A stretch of 64,000 nt of DNA from Exiguobacterium sp. Helios (GTDB taxonomy: Bacteria > Bacillota > Bacilli > Exiguobacteriales > Exiguobacteriaceae). Position 1 is the first letter of the stretch. Every line of letters begins with the position of its first letter. This document shows positions 1 through 8,594 of this stretch, in pieces. The translations under genes and the position numbers were made by a program. The notes under the pieces are model-generated. The model made no database searches. It worked only from the letters and a program-made list of their open reading frames with translations, and had not been told where the DNA came from. The DNA lies in the NCBI RefSeq assembly GCF_014524545.1, contig NZ_CP053557.1:2009501-2073500 (forward strand), given 5' to 3'.

Positions 1-131
1 AGATAAATGCCGAGGGGAATTGCAATCAGACAGGCAATCACAAGTGATAGAACAGACAGTTGAATATGTTCAATTAAAGCTTGCAGTAATTCAGCTTTCC
101 GGTCCTGATACGTCTCAAACAATCCTGTCAT
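1..131 (-). CDS. Osmoprotectant ABC transporter permease (OpuCB/ProW type), 5' part only
   Basis: Only the first 43 codons lie in the window; the rest runs off the left edge. The visible protein begins [16 protein letters not shown] and then has a hydrophobic stretch ([17 protein letters not shown]), the usual N-terminus of the membrane subunit of glycine betaine/carnitine/choline importers. Its ATG overlaps the TGA of the upstream ATPase gene as ATGA, so the two are translationally coupled, as in opuCA-opuCB. A substrate-binding subunit would be expected further left but cannot be seen. The substrate is not determinable from this fragment. Confidence 0.75.
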   Translation of the reverse strand, partial: MTGLFETYQDRKAELLQALIEHIQLSVLSLVIACLIAIPLGIY

Positions 132-859
132 TGGAAAGTCCCCCTGACTTGCCCCATGAACTCTTGAACGAATTCATCCTTACTGGCCAAGATTTCTTCT
201 TTTGTCCCGATTAAAACGATCTCGCCCTCATTCATTAAACAAATCCGGCTGCCGAGTTTTAACGCTTCATTCATGTCATGGGTTACGAATAAGATTGTTT
301 TACCGAGTTCTGCGTTCAATCGCAATAAATCATTTTGTAATTGATCTCTCGAAATCGGATCGAGTGCCGAGAACGGCTCATCCATTAAGATGACGTCTTG
401 TTCTGCCGCTAACGCCCGCATGACACCGACGCGTTGTTGTTGTCCGCCTGAAAGTTCACCCGGATACTTTTTTCTTAAATTCTCATTTAATCCTGTGAGT
501 TGGAACAAGGTATGGACACGTTCTTCCACCTTCTTTTTGTCCCACTTCAGTAAATGCGGCACGACACTTACATTTTCTTCGATCGTCATATGCGGAAATA
601 AGGCAATTTGCTGAAGGACGTAACCAATTTGACGACGTAACTCATGTTCGTCGATCGACATAATCGGTTGACCATTTATCCAAATTTGTCCTTCCGTATG
701 ATCAATCAATCGATTGACCATTTTCATCGTTGTTGTTTTCCCACAACCGGACGGACCAATCAGACAAAAGATTTCCCCCTGATTGACTGTAAAGTTTAAA
801 TCGCGGACCGCTTTCGTTCCATCTGGATATGTTTTTCCAACTGCTTTAAATTCAATCAC
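128..859 (-). CDS. Osmoprotectant ABC transporter ATP-binding protein (OpuCA-like, no CBS domains)
   Basis: A 243-residue cytoplasmic ATPase that powers uptake of a quaternary-amine osmoprotectant. Visible motifs are Walker [10 protein letters not shown], the Q-loop region [13 protein letters not shown], signature [10 protein letters not shown], Walker [14 protein letters not shown] and the H-loop VTHD. OpuCA and OpuBA of B. subtilis are about 380 residues because two CBS domains follow the ATPase. This protein stops right after the ATPase, so CBS-based osmosensing should be absent. The start is taken as GTG at 859 because GGAGGG lies 8 nt upstream; the GTG at 877 is upstream of that ribosome binding site. 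Family call is firm, substrate is inferred. Confidence 0.85.
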   Translation of the reverse strand: MIEFKAVGKTYPDGTKAVRDLNFTVNQGEIFCLIGPSGCGKTTTMKMVNRLIDHTEGQIWINGQPIMSIDEHELRRQIGYVLQQIALFPHMTIEENVSVVPHLLKWDKKKVEERVHTLFQLTGLNENLRKKYPGELSGGQQQRVGVMRALAAEQDVILMDEPFSALDPISRDQLQNDLLRLNAELGKTILFVTHDMNEALKLGSRICLMNEGEIVLIGTKEEILASKDEFVQEFMGQVRGTFQ

Positions 860-968
860 GTACGATCCCTCCAACACCTTAATGTAATCAAGTCTATTCT
901 TTAATTATCTTTGTAAAATTTCCCTCATTTAACTTTTCTGAAACCTGCTTTACAAGAATGGAAAACAC

Positions 969-998
969 AAAAAAACCGGCAGAAGATTCTGTCCGGTT
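969..998 (-). terminator. Intrinsic terminator after the 68-residue gene
   Basis: AACCGG (974-979) pairs with CCGGTT (993-998), extended inward by AGAA/TTCT. On the minus strand it is followed by a run of seven T. It closes the single-gene unit at 1005-1211. Confidence 0.8.
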
Positions 999-1004
999 CG
1001 CTGT

Positions 1005-1211
1005 TTATTTTGTTTTACGCTCTAATAATTCAATCTCTGATTTGATCAAAACTTGTTTTTCGAATTCAAAACCGAGAGATTCAAAGTTTTTAGTATGCGA
1101 GAGGTCACCCACTACTGTATTGGTTAATACAGCTGTGACTTCTGCCACCCAACCTTCTTTTGTTTTTACCATATCACCGACGATATAATCAAATAACTCT
1201 TCTTCTTCCAT
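1005..1211 (-). CDS. Small acidic conserved-type protein, possibly DUF2187 (YkvS-like)
   Basis: A 68-residue soluble protein, rich in Glu, with no membrane segment or signal peptide. The pattern of short strands (VGDMVKTKEGWVAEVTAV, then TNTVVGDLS) resembles the small SH3-like YkvS/DUF2187 family. That assignment comes from remembered resemblance and is weak. The start is set at the ATG at 1211: AGGAG lies 9 nt upstream of it, whereas the ATG at 1220 directly abuts the Shine-Dalgarno sequence. It has its own terminator. Function unknown. Confidence 0.65.
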   Translation of the reverse strand: MEEEELFDYIVGDMVKTKEGWVAEVTAVLTNTVVGDLSHTKNFESLGFEFEKQVLIKSEIELLERKTK

Positions 1212-1271
1212 CTTCTTCATCTCCTGACACGTTCAGATATTCTTAATCATATAAAAGAACCTGTGAAAAAG

Positions 1272-1883
1272 CTAGTATTGCGTCAACGTCCGTAACATCT
1301 GCCGTAAAATTTTGGCTGTCAGCCCCCAAATTAAATACTCTTCATGTTCATAAAAATGTTCGACCGTTTTATACGTCCGGTCGACGTATGCATCACGATT
1401 CGCCAGACGATCCGTCGGTACGGTTTTACCGGGACGAATTCGCCACTCCATTTCGCCTTGAATCGGTTCCGCTGCAAGTAAGTCAGCGAGCGCTACATAA
1501 AAGATGTGGTCGACTTCCATCGGGGATGGGTCGATTTCCTCCGCTGTCAGAATGCCGAGGTACGGATAGATGATGGAGCGATGGGGAGTCACGAGTGGTT
1601 CCAATGTCCCGATGATCTCAATATCCGTAAAACTGACGTTCAGTTCTTCCACCGTTTCACGAATCGCCGCTTCTCTTGGTTGTTCGCCCGGATCAATCCT
1701 TCCACCCGGAAAAGCAATTTCTCCCGGTTGCGATCGTAACGTCTTCGCCCGAACTTGGAACAACAGATGCACTTCTCCGTCCCGCTCCACTAAAGGAACT
1801 AAAACTGCAGCGGCATTTTTAGGAAGTTGTTCCGTCGAAGACGTAAATGCACGCTTGACATCATTTAATTGGAAATCCTTCAT
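1272..1883 (-). CDS. Nudix hydrolase, CoA pyrophosphatase type (NudL/YeaB-like)
   Basis: A 203-residue Nudix protein expected to hydrolyse coenzyme A or related pyrophosphates. The Nudix box runs from Gly61 to about residue 83: G-x5-E67-x7-R75-E76-x2-E79-E80. The preceding LRSQPGEIAFPGGR is the extra motif typical of the CoA pyrophosphatase (UPF0035) branch. Residue 82 is Asn where the box normally has Gly (EELNV instead of EELGV); the metal-binding glutamates are intact. Its ATG overlaps the stop of the upstream 73-residue gene as ATGA, so the two genes form one unit. The exact substrate cannot be read from sequence. Confidence 0.85.
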   Translation of the reverse strand: MKDFQLNDVKRAFTSSTEQLPKNAAAVLVPLVERDGEVHLLFQVRAKTLRSQPGEIAFPGGRIDPGEQPREAAIRETVEELNVSFTDIEIIGTLEPLVTPHRSIIYPYLGILTAEEIDPSPMEVDHIFYVALADLLAAEPIQGEMEWRIRPGKTVPTDRLANRDAYVDRTYKTVEHFYEHEEYLIWGLTAKILRQMLRTLTQY

Positions 1884-2101
1884 CGTGTTTCCTGTGCCAC
1901 TTTCTGATACGCTTCTTCGAGATGGCGCATCCGAACGATTAAATCGGCATTTTTGGCAATTCGATCCGCTAAAATTGATCCGGCTACAACCTTATAATAG
2001 GCATTTAACGCTTGAATTTTCGTCATGTACGCTTCGTTTTGCTGCATGTATTCTCTAAAGTTAGTCACCAAACGTTCTGTCGTAAATAATTGCTCGTTCA
2101 C
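1880..2101 (-). CDS. Small hypothetical helical protein
   Basis: A 73-residue protein, predicted to be mostly helical (QQNEAYMTKIQALNAYYKV, then RMRHLEEAYQKVAQETR). It has no signal peptide, membrane segment or recognisable domain. The GTG at 2101 is chosen because AAAGGA lies 8 nt upstream; the ATG at 2110 is fused to that Shine-Dalgarno sequence. The stop overlaps the Nudix start (ATGA), so it is co-translated with the Nudix hydrolase. It is divergent from the FAD monooxygenase at 2191. Function unknown. Confidence 0.7.
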   Translation of the reverse strand: MNEQLFTTERLVTNFREYMQQNEAYMTKIQALNAYYKVVAGSILADRIAKNADLIVRMRHLEEAYQKVAQETR

Positions 2102-2190
2102 TGCTCTCATCCTTTCAGACGGTTTGCCGTCCAGTCGATAGTTTAATGGTAGCGAGTTTCGGCTAAGAAGTAAAATAAGGGGGGCTATCC

Positions 2191-3765
2191 GTGAAGAAAA
2201 AAATAGATGTACTGATCATTGGGGCTGGACCGACCGGCTTAACATTAGCGCTTGCCTTGTCCCGTTACGGACTGACGTTTCGAATCATCGAACGCGCAAG
2301 CGGTCCATCTGTCGTTTCAAAAGCAATCGGCATTCAGGCCCGGTCGCTCGAATTGTTTGCACGCCTTGGTGTAGCGGATGCTTTGATGGAGAATGCCATT
2401 AAAATCAATCAAGGGAACTTATATGTTAATGGAGCCTGGCAGGCCAAACTTGATTTTACGGATTTAAATACACCGTTTCCTTTCGTCACGTTGTTGCCGC
2501 AAAGCGAAACAGAGCGTATTCTTGAAACGCGTTTAAAAGAAGACGGTCATACGGTCGAACGTGAAACAGAGTTGACCGGCTTCGCACAATTTCCGACGTT
2601 CGTTACCGCATCGATTCGAAAAAACGATGTCACGGAAACCGTTGATGCTTCTTTTATCATCGGGGCGGATGGAGCCAACAGCTTCGTCCGGCGCGAACTC
2701 GGACTTCCGTTCAGCGGTAAGTCTTTTAAGGAATCTTGGGCACTGGCCGACATTGAAGTCGATTGGCCATTATCTTCCGAAGAAGTGCATATCTTCTTCT
2801 CTGATCATGGTGTCATTGAATCCTTCCCACTTCAGTCGAATCTTTTCCGGATAACAGGAAACCTGACAAACGGGACTGTCCCGACCGATCATTCTGCCAT
2901 TGAAGATTTCTTAAAAAATCGCGCAAAGGTTCCATTTACATTGAAGAAGGTCCACTGGTATTCCATGTTCCGGGTGCACAACCGAATCATTGAAAAATTC
3001 GGGCACCACCGGATTTATTTAATAGGTGACGCTGCCCATATCAATTCACCGGTTGGCGGGCAGGGCATGAACACCGGAATCGCCGATGCGATGAATTTAG
3101 CCTGGAAACTTTGGTGTGTTCACCGCTTCAAGGCAAGTTTCCCCTTACTCGATTCTTACAGCGTCGAGCGGCGTGAAGCGGCACGCGGTATTCTACGTTC
3201 TACGAACCTCGCGACTGAATTATTACAGATTAACGTTCCATTTTTACTACCGCTCCAGGAAAAAGTCATTCGGAACAGCCTAAAGATTACACCGTTACAT
3301 CACTACGTCACGAACCGGATCGCGCAACTTAACAGCAACTATCAAACGTCACGGTTGTTTGTTACACAAGGACGGTTCCCTCTTTTGACACCACGTCCGG
3401 GAGAACCGATGCCTTATAGTGAAGTCGTGAATCCGCGAACGAAAAAAAATGAACTGTTATTACGGCGTGCGGACCGCAATTTCCTGCTCTTGCTGTTTCT
3501 CCCCCGGGAAGCGAACGAACAAATTCTCCTGCCGTTTAAGGAATTAGCTTATTCTTATCCAGATCTGTTTGAGACCGTTCCGATTCATCAGGAACTGAAA
3601 GACGACGGTGTCGTCGACCAAGGTGGCGAACTCGCCCGGAAGTTCGGAATCAAACAAGCCGGTCTCTATTTGATTCGACCAGACGGGTACATTGCGTATC
3701 GTCAACAAGGTTTGAAGATTCAATCCTTCTCACGTTATCTTGAACGTTTACTTTATGCCCGTTAA
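2191..3765 (+). CDS. FAD-dependent aromatic-type monooxygenase (PF01494 family)
   Basis: A 524-residue flavoprotein hydroxylase of the PheA/TfdB/MhpA class, which uses NAD(P)H and O2 to hydroxylate an aromatic or quinone-like substrate. It has the N-terminal FAD fold VLIIGAGPTGLTLALAL (residues about 7-23), the DG motif GADGANSFVRRELG (about 155-168) and the second FAD motif IYLIGDAAHINSPVGGQGM (about 277-295). A C-terminal thioredoxin-like tail ends in GLYLIRPDGYIAYR. It starts with GTG preceded by AAGGGGGG. No aromatic-catabolism genes lie nearby, so the substrate is unknown. A 102-residue membrane protein follows after 31 nt and then a terminator, giving a two-gene plus-strand unit amid minus-strand genes. 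Confidence 0.85.
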   Translation: MKKKIDVLIIGAGPTGLTLALALSRYGLTFRIIERASGPSVVSKAIGIQARSLELFARLGVADALMENAIKINQGNLYVNGAWQAKLDFTDLNTPFPFVTLLPQSETERILETRLKEDGHTVERETELTGFAQFPTFVTASIRKNDVTETVDASFIIGADGANSFVRRELGLPFSGKSFKESWALADIEVDWPLSSEEVHIFFSDHGVIESFPLQSNLFRITGNLTNGTVPTDHSAIEDFLKNRAKVPFTLKKVHWYSMFRVHNRIIEKFGHHRIYLIGDAAHINSPVGGQGMNTGIADAMNLAWKLWCVHRFKASFPLLDSYSVERREAARGILRSTNLATELLQINVPFLLPLQEKVIRNSLKITPLHHYVTNRIAQLNSNYQTSRLFVTQGRFPLLTPRPGEPMPYSEVVNPRTKKNELLLRRADRNFLLLLFLPREANEQILLPFKELAYSYPDLFETVPIHQELKDDGVVDQGGELARKFGIKQAGLYLIRPDGYIAYRQQGLKIQSFSRYLERLLYAR

Positions 3766-3796
3766 GAACGTATGATAAAGATGAGGTGAGATTTTC

Positions 3797-4105
3797 ATGG
3801 ACTTTAATACGATTCGGATTATATTGATTGTAGTACTTGTTTTATGTTTTCTCTTCATCGTGACACGGCGGACAAAAGAATCGTTGAGTTGGGTGCTGTT
3901 AGGCGAAGAGTTTGGAGAAAAGGGAGAACGGTTGGCCCGTGATCATGACCGGCTCGAACAAGCAGGACTTCATGTCCGGATGGAACGCGGCGTCAAAACA
4001 TCGTTTCTGTTCCGTAGATTCAGTAAGGATTTAGATGATCGTGTAGCACTTTATGTCTTAAAAGAAGAGTTACCGGAAGTAGAAGTGCTTTTGCATCGTT
4101 CGTAA
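3797..4105 (+). CDS. Small membrane-anchored hypothetical protein
   Basis: A 102-residue protein with one N-terminal membrane segment (IRIILIVVLVLCFLFIVT, residues about 6-23) and a charged cytoplasmic-type tail. The tail includes SFLFRRFSKDLDDRVALYVLKEELPEVEVL. AGATGAGGTGAG precedes the ATG. It follows the monooxygenase by 31 nt and precedes a strong terminator, so it is probably cotranscribed with it. No family was recognised. Confidence 0.7.
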   Translation: MDFNTIRIILIVVLVLCFLFIVTRRTKESLSWVLLGEEFGEKGERLARDHDRLEQAGLHVRMERGVKTSFLFRRFSKDLDDRVALYVLKEELPEVEVLLHRS

Positions 4106-4109
4106 TACG

Positions 4110-4145
4110 AAAAACGGATTCTCTATGCAGAGAATCCGTTTTTTC
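4110..4145 (+). terminator. Bidirectional intrinsic terminator
   Basis: AACGGATTCTCT and AGAGAATCCGTT form a near-perfect 12-bp stem with a T tract on the plus side and AAAA (T on the minus strand) on the other. It sits between the plus-strand monooxygenase unit and the minus-strand mrfA-gpsB unit and can serve both. Confidence 0.85.
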
Positions 4146-4182
4146 ATGCATACCATGATATTTGCTATAAGTAAGACAGAAA

Positions 4183-4509
4183 TCAATCTTCTTGATGGGG
4201 ACGTCCAAAAACTGCTTTTTCAAGATTAGAAATCCGGCGCAACATATCGTAGTTTGACGAATTAGATGGTGGAGCCGTCACTTCCGGTTCCACTCTTCGT
4301 TCTTCCCGTTTGAAACCGACAGAAGAAGATGATGAAGATTTCGCTTCTTCTAGTTCTCGTTTTAAACGCTCGATTTCCCGTTCAAATCCTTCATAATCTT
4401 TGATGACTTGATCAAGATAACCATCGACATCTTCAATCACATATCCGCGTAGTCCGGTTTTGAACTCTTTTTTGTAAATATCATCTGCTGTCAATAACGG
4501 CTTATACAT
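4183..4509 (-). CDS. gpsB: Cell cycle protein GpsB (DivIVA-like)
   Basis: A 108-residue cytoplasmic coiled-coil adaptor that helps distribute PBP1 and related cell-wall enzymes between septum and side wall. It has the N-terminal DivIVA-type domain (KKEFKTGLRGYVIEDVDGYL), a central coiled coil (EREIERLKRELEEAK), a Ser-rich linker and the C-terminal trimer segment MLRRISNLEKAVFG. The start is the ATG at 4509, with GGGAG 8 nt upstream. It begins 5 nt after the ypsA stop, the same ypsA-gpsB pairing found in B. subtilis. It is the last gene of the mrfA-mrfB-ypsA-gpsB unit. Its classical partner PBP1 is encoded 4 kb upstream at 8621-11329. Confidence 0.95.
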   Translation of the reverse strand: MYKPLLTADDIYKKEFKTGLRGYVIEDVDGYLDQVIKDYEGFEREIERLKRELEEAKSSSSSSVGFKREERRVEPEVTAPPSNSSNYDMLRRISNLEKAVFGRPHQED

Positions 4510-4514
4510 ATGCT

Positions 4515-5075
4515 TCACTCCCACTGTTCATTGTAGTTCTGCTCTTGTTCCATCATCGCTAAATCATCTTGCGTAATCAGAAACAATTGATAATCCGAAC
4601 GTTCCATCTCTAGTTTAGCACGTTCCACTAAATACTTGGCGGATCCACCGTGTTCTTCATCATAGACAGACAACAATCCCTGACTCTTTTGAATCATGAA
4701 TTCTGTTTTATTTCGGAACTGGGATGGATTTTCATACGGTTTTTGACTGATGGCATCCACGAAGTCCGCTTGATTCAACACAGCCAGGTATTGCGCTTGA
4801 ACCGGCTCTTTCCATTTTGACTCTTGTTCCAAAAAAGGAAGCAGGATTCCCAACCGTATTTCCGGATACTCCTGTTTAAGTTCCAGAATGACTTCACATG
4901 CCCAAAGTTCACATCCCGGCGTGGCACTTGTAATGAACCAGGTCGTACCCATGTCTTCGATCAAACGGATTATCCGTTCCCGATAAGCAGCTTTCAAAAT
5001 GTTGATTCCTGGATGTTTTTGATCAAAAATCCCGAGTTCCGTCGGTTTATATCCTGTTACTGCGACGACATTCAT
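4515..5075 (-). CDS. ypsA: YpsA, SLOG-superfamily protein (DUF1273)
   Basis: A 186-residue protein of the SLOG/LOG-like Rossmannoid superfamily, predicted to bind nucleotide-derived ligands. YpsA affects cell division when over-produced in Firmicutes. Characteristic segments are the start MNVVAVTGYKPTELGIF, WFITSATPGCELWACEV, GILLPFLEQESKWKE and YLVERAKLEMER. B. subtilis YpsA has a similar length and shares these segments. The ATG at 5075 is used because it overlaps the mrfB stop (ATGA) and has AAAGGAAG at a proper distance; the GTG at 5084 is too close to that site. gpsB follows directly. Confidence 0.9.
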   Translation of the reverse strand: MNVVAVTGYKPTELGIFDQKHPGINILKAAYRERIIRLIEDMGTTWFITSATPGCELWACEVILELKQEYPEIRLGILLPFLEQESKWKEPVQAQYLAVLNQADFVDAISQKPYENPSQFRNKTEFMIQKSQGLLSVYDEEHGGSAKYLVERAKLEMERSDYQLFLITQDDLAMMEQEQNYNEQWE

Positions 5076-6253
5076 CCGCGACACTTCCTTTGCAGGCGTA
5101 AGCTCCGATGGGCTAACTCAGCAGACAATCGTTCTCGCCGCGAAGCTAACAACTGCTGGTTTTCCAATAGACGTTTGGCTTGTTCAGTATAATCATAAGC
5201 AACGGATGGTTGTTTGGCAATGTGCTCGGCCCATTTTGCCAGTTCGATGAATCCTTCATACGTTTCACTTTTTTCAAAGCAGATTTTGGCCTTCTCATGT
5301 TGGTGCAATTTTTTATATAAGCGCCCTTGACGCAACCAGCCTTGAGCCGTCAATTCGTCAGCTTGTCCAAAATGTTCGGCTGATTGTTCATTTATACCTA
5401 AATCCGCTAACCAGACCCCGATATTCTCACGGATCCGTGACGTGGCTTCTTGACGGTGCGTCACGAGCCGATTACATTCATCATATAAACTCACCAGTGT
5501 TAAACAATCGTGCAGATGATGTTCAAGTACGCCTTCCATAATCGCCGGATTCTGGTGTTCAACATATTGAAAATAATGCATCGGCGCTAAAAATCCCGGT
5601 AAATCATCTGTTCGTTCAAATCCGATCCGCTCTTCCATCGCCGTCAAGCGGAACGAATCGTACAGACCTTTGAACATTCGCCGGCAGACATGGAGTAAAT
5701 CCAAATGACCGACTTTCGGCAGACGGGGAACACGTTCGCGGACAAAGACATGACGTGTCTTAATCTGCGGCCAATCAAAACTTTTTCCGTTGTAGGTGAC
5801 GAATCGGACATCATCCCCGATATCATGCAGAAAATGGTGATAGAGAGCCGCCTCATAATGCGGGTGCGGTAAAAAATACTGCCGCATCAGCAACTCCCCC
5901 TGTTCAAAGCGGGCAAATCCGAGCAAAAAAATCGTCGTCCCCGTTCCCTTTAATCCGGTCGTCTCCGTATCGAAAAATATGACCTGTTCGAGCGGGACAT
6001 CGAGGGCGAGTGGCGGATGCGGCAACTGCAACGATTCAAACACTTCGGCATACGAACGATGTCCATGTTTGGCTTCCAGTGGATACCGGTGATCGATCCG
6101 GACAATCCATTCCTCTTCAAACGTGAGGATATCTGCTCCTCGATCCAGCCATGCGGTTTGTTCCGCTGATGTCATTTGCTCCTGATCCGTCGATGAGGAG
6201 CTTGTCGGCTCGGTCTCGGTCGTCTTCAACATCCGTCTCAGCTTATTTTTCAT
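5072..6253 (-). CDS. mrfB: MrfB (YprB), RNase H-fold DEDD exonuclease
   Basis: A 393-residue predicted 3'-5' exonuclease; in B. subtilis MrfB works with helicase MrfA in a UvrA-independent repair path for mitomycin C damage. The nuclease core starts at VIFFDTETTG (Asp95, Glu97). It continues through YNGKSFD (Asp160) and ends at HHLHDC (Asp249), giving a DEDD set. The C-terminal 100 residues are helical and TPR-like (AQGWLRQGRLYKKLHQHEKA). Both junctions are ATGA overlaps, with mrfA upstream and ypsA downstream, so translation of the three genes is coupled. Substrate and role are taken from the B. subtilis homologue. Confidence 0.9.
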   Translation of the reverse strand: MKNKLRRMLKTTETEPTSSSSTDQEQMTSAEQTAWLDRGADILTFEEEWIVRIDHRYPLEAKHGHRSYAEVFESLQLPHPPLALDVPLEQVIFFDTETTGLKGTGTTIFLLGFARFEQGELLMRQYFLPHPHYEAALYHHFLHDIGDDVRFVTYNGKSFDWPQIKTRHVFVRERVPRLPKVGHLDLLHVCRRMFKGLYDSFRLTAMEERIGFERTDDLPGFLAPMHYFQYVEHQNPAIMEGVLEHHLHDCLTLVSLYDECNRLVTHRQEATSRIRENIGVWLADLGINEQSAEHFGQADELTAQGWLRQGRLYKKLHQHEKAKICFEKSETYEGFIELAKWAEHIAKQPSVAYDYTEQAKRLLENQQLLASRRERLSAELAHRSLRLQRKCRG

Positions 6254-8514
6254 GATAATTCCTTCTCCATTTCAGCTAGCATTCTGATTGTCCGCTCTTT
6301 TTCATCAGACAAACCAATCATTCCGATACACGCCGGACAACCATCCTGACAAGGACAGGTCTCGATCGAGTCCCGGGCAGCCCTTAGCATGACACCACGT
6401 TGTTTGTAAATCGATTCTGCCAATCCGACACCACCAGGATAACGGTCATACAAATAGATGGTCGGTTTTTGTGTATGCGTCGCTTTGACCTGGGGCACAA
6501 CGAAGACATCACTGGCATCACACATCAAATACAGCGGGGCGACACGTCTTAAGCTGTTCGCGACGCCTTCGATGACTTGTTCCAGTTCCGTACTCGAGGA
6601 AGCTTCTTCCGGCAACGAAAACCAGACACCCGTCGTGTGAATTTCCCGTTCCGGAAGATGAATCGGACCTGATCCGATGTTTTCATGTGTTCCGAACTTT
6701 ATTTTCTTGAACATCGTGGCCATACCGCGGACACTGACATCCCCTCTGGCGACACTGAAATCTCCGTTCGTGTAACTGTCATCCTCATCGAGCACGGAAA
6801 GTTCGACTGAAAAATTGGCATCTGTATAGTAATCGACGTCGACGGCACGAACAAAGGCTTTTTTCTCTTCAAAATCCAAGACCTCGACCTGATATTGATC
6901 CGCCCCATGTAAATAGATGGCTTCATCGTGCAACAGGGTCATCGCGCTGAACGTATCCATTTCTCCGATAACACGATTCGGGACTTCTGTTTGGTCCACG
7001 ATGATGACATTTTCCTGATCACTGGATCGCAGAGAAATACCATGAGCCGGAAACGCATCATTCATCCAATAATAACGTTCCCCGCGTTGATGCAAAACAC
7101 GTTCTTCGACCAGGTATTCGAGGATATCTTCTGTCTCCAATGTCCCGAACGTCTCGCCCTGCCGGAACGGCAGTTCAAATGCCGCACATTTAATGTGATC
7201 GACTGCAATAATCAGATTATCTGGGTCGAGCCGTGCCGCTTCCGGTGATTGATTTAAAAACAATTCAGGACGTTCGGCGACATACTGATCGAGCATCCCG
7301 GAAGAAGCGACTAAGATGATCAACGCGTCGTCTTGTCGTCGACCGGCTCGACCGGCTTGTTGCCATAACGAAGCAATCGTTCCCGGATAACCGTTCATGA
7401 TACAGACTTGTAGTTGCCCGATGTCGACACCGAGCTCTAACGCATTCGTCGAAACAATTCCGGTGATTTCACCTTTACGCAACCGTCTTTCAATATCCCG
7501 GCGTTCACTCGGAAGATATCCGCCTCGATATCCTTCAATTGATTTCGGTCCCAGTTCAAACCGGATCAAACTTCGGAGATAGGTCAATAACACTTCGACC
7601 CGTACCCGTGAGCGGGCAAAAACAATCGTTTGGAATTTCTTTTTAATAAATCGCGATGCCAATTGTTTTGTCTCAAGGGTTGCCGAACGACGGATACCAA
7701 GCTGTGCATTGACGATTGGTGGTTGATAGACGATAAAATGTTTCCGACCGGTTGGTGCCCCGTTGTCGTCAATCAATTGGACTTTTTTCTCTGTCAAACG
7801 TTCCGCTAATTCTTGCGGATTGGCAATCGTTGCACTTGTCATGATAAAGATCGGATCACTTCCATAATAACGGCAGATCCGTCGCAACCGGCGAATGACA
7901 TTCGCTACATGGCTTCCAAATACCCCACGATACGTATGCAGTTCATCAATGACGATATGCGATAGATTTTCAAACAATTCAATCCATTTCGTATGGTGTG
8001 GCAAGATTCCGGAATGCAACATATCCGGATTCGTAATGACGATGTTCCCGGCTTTTCGAACTTTTGTCCGAATCGTCGGTGATGTATCCCCATCGTACGT
8101 AAAACAACGGATCGGCGCTTCCATCTCATCAATCAGCTCCAACAACTCACTGTTTTGATCTTGGGCCAATGCTTTAGTCGGATACAGATACAGTGCCCGT
8201 GCATTCGGATTTTCTAAGAGATGGGATAAAATCGGTAAATTAAAGCAATAGGTTTTCCCTGAAGCCGTCGGTGTTACAATCACCGTTGATGCACCGCTTT
8301 GGACGGTTCGAAACGCTAATTCCTGATGGCGATACAACGATGTGATGCCTCTGCCTTCCAGTGCCTGGCGTAAACGCTCCGGCATCGCTTTCGGAAACGG
8401 TTCATAACGTCCGGCAGTCGCTTCCATCGTTTTCATATATGTGACACGTTCCATGAAGGAACGATCGGCTTTTAATTCTTCTAAATAGGTAACAAGTGAT
8501 TGTCTTGATTCCAT
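6250..8514 (-). CDS. mrfA: MrfA (YprA), DEAD/DEAH-box helicase with C-terminal zinc-binding domain
   Basis: A 754-residue superfamily 2 helicase, partner of MrfB. Motif I is TPTASGKT (residues 81-88), motif II is the DEAH variant DELH (190-193), and motif VI is QQAGRAGRR. The C-terminal DUF1998 domain carries the four-cysteine cluster CPCQDGCPAC near the end. The B. subtilis protein is about 750 residues. The ATG at 8514 gives MESRQSLVTYLEEL with GGAAGG upstream. An upstream in-frame ATG at 8604 is rejected because it lies inside the ponA terminator hairpin. Confidence 0.92.
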   Translation of the reverse strand: MESRQSLVTYLEELKADRSFMERVTYMKTMEATAGRYEPFPKAMPERLRQALEGRGITSLYRHQELAFRTVQSGASTVIVTPTASGKTYCFNLPILSHLLENPNARALYLYPTKALAQDQNSELLELIDEMEAPIRCFTYDGDTSPTIRTKVRKAGNIVITNPDMLHSGILPHHTKWIELFENLSHIVIDELHTYRGVFGSHVANVIRRLRRICRYYGSDPIFIMTSATIANPQELAERLTEKKVQLIDDNGAPTGRKHFIVYQPPIVNAQLGIRRSATLETKQLASRFIKKKFQTIVFARSRVRVEVLLTYLRSLIRFELGPKSIEGYRGGYLPSERRDIERRLRKGEITGIVSTNALELGVDIGQLQVCIMNGYPGTIASLWQQAGRAGRRQDDALIILVASSGMLDQYVAERPELFLNQSPEAARLDPDNLIIAVDHIKCAAFELPFRQGETFGTLETEDILEYLVEERVLHQRGERYYWMNDAFPAHGISLRSSDQENVIIVDQTEVPNRVIGEMDTFSAMTLLHDEAIYLHGADQYQVEVLDFEEKKAFVRAVDVDYYTDANFSVELSVLDEDDSYTNGDFSVARGDVSVRGMATMFKKIKFGTHENIGSGPIHLPEREIHTTGVWFSLPEEASSSTELEQVIEGVANSLRRVAPLYLMCDASDVFVVPQVKATHTQKPTIYLYDRYPGGVGLAESIYKQRGVMLRAARDSIETCPCQDGCPACIGMIGLSDEKERTIRMLAEMEKELS

Positions 8515-8545
8515 TGCCCCACTTCCTTCCTGACCTCCATTATAC

Positions 8546-8594
8546 AAAAAAAGAGAAGCAAGACCGAAGAAACGGGTGTGTTTCTTCGGTCTTA
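8546..8594 (-). terminator. Intrinsic terminator after ponA
   Basis: On the minus strand AAGACCGAAGAAAC pairs perfectly with GTTTCTTCGGTCTT (8580-8593), followed by GCTTCTC and a run of T. It separates recU-ponA from mrfA-mrfB-ypsA-gpsB. Confidence 0.9.

Noticed and set aside
4146-4182. Searched for RNase P RNA (rnpB) after gpsB, where B. subtilis has it
   Set aside because: Only 37 bp separate the gpsB stop from the terminator; there is no room for it.
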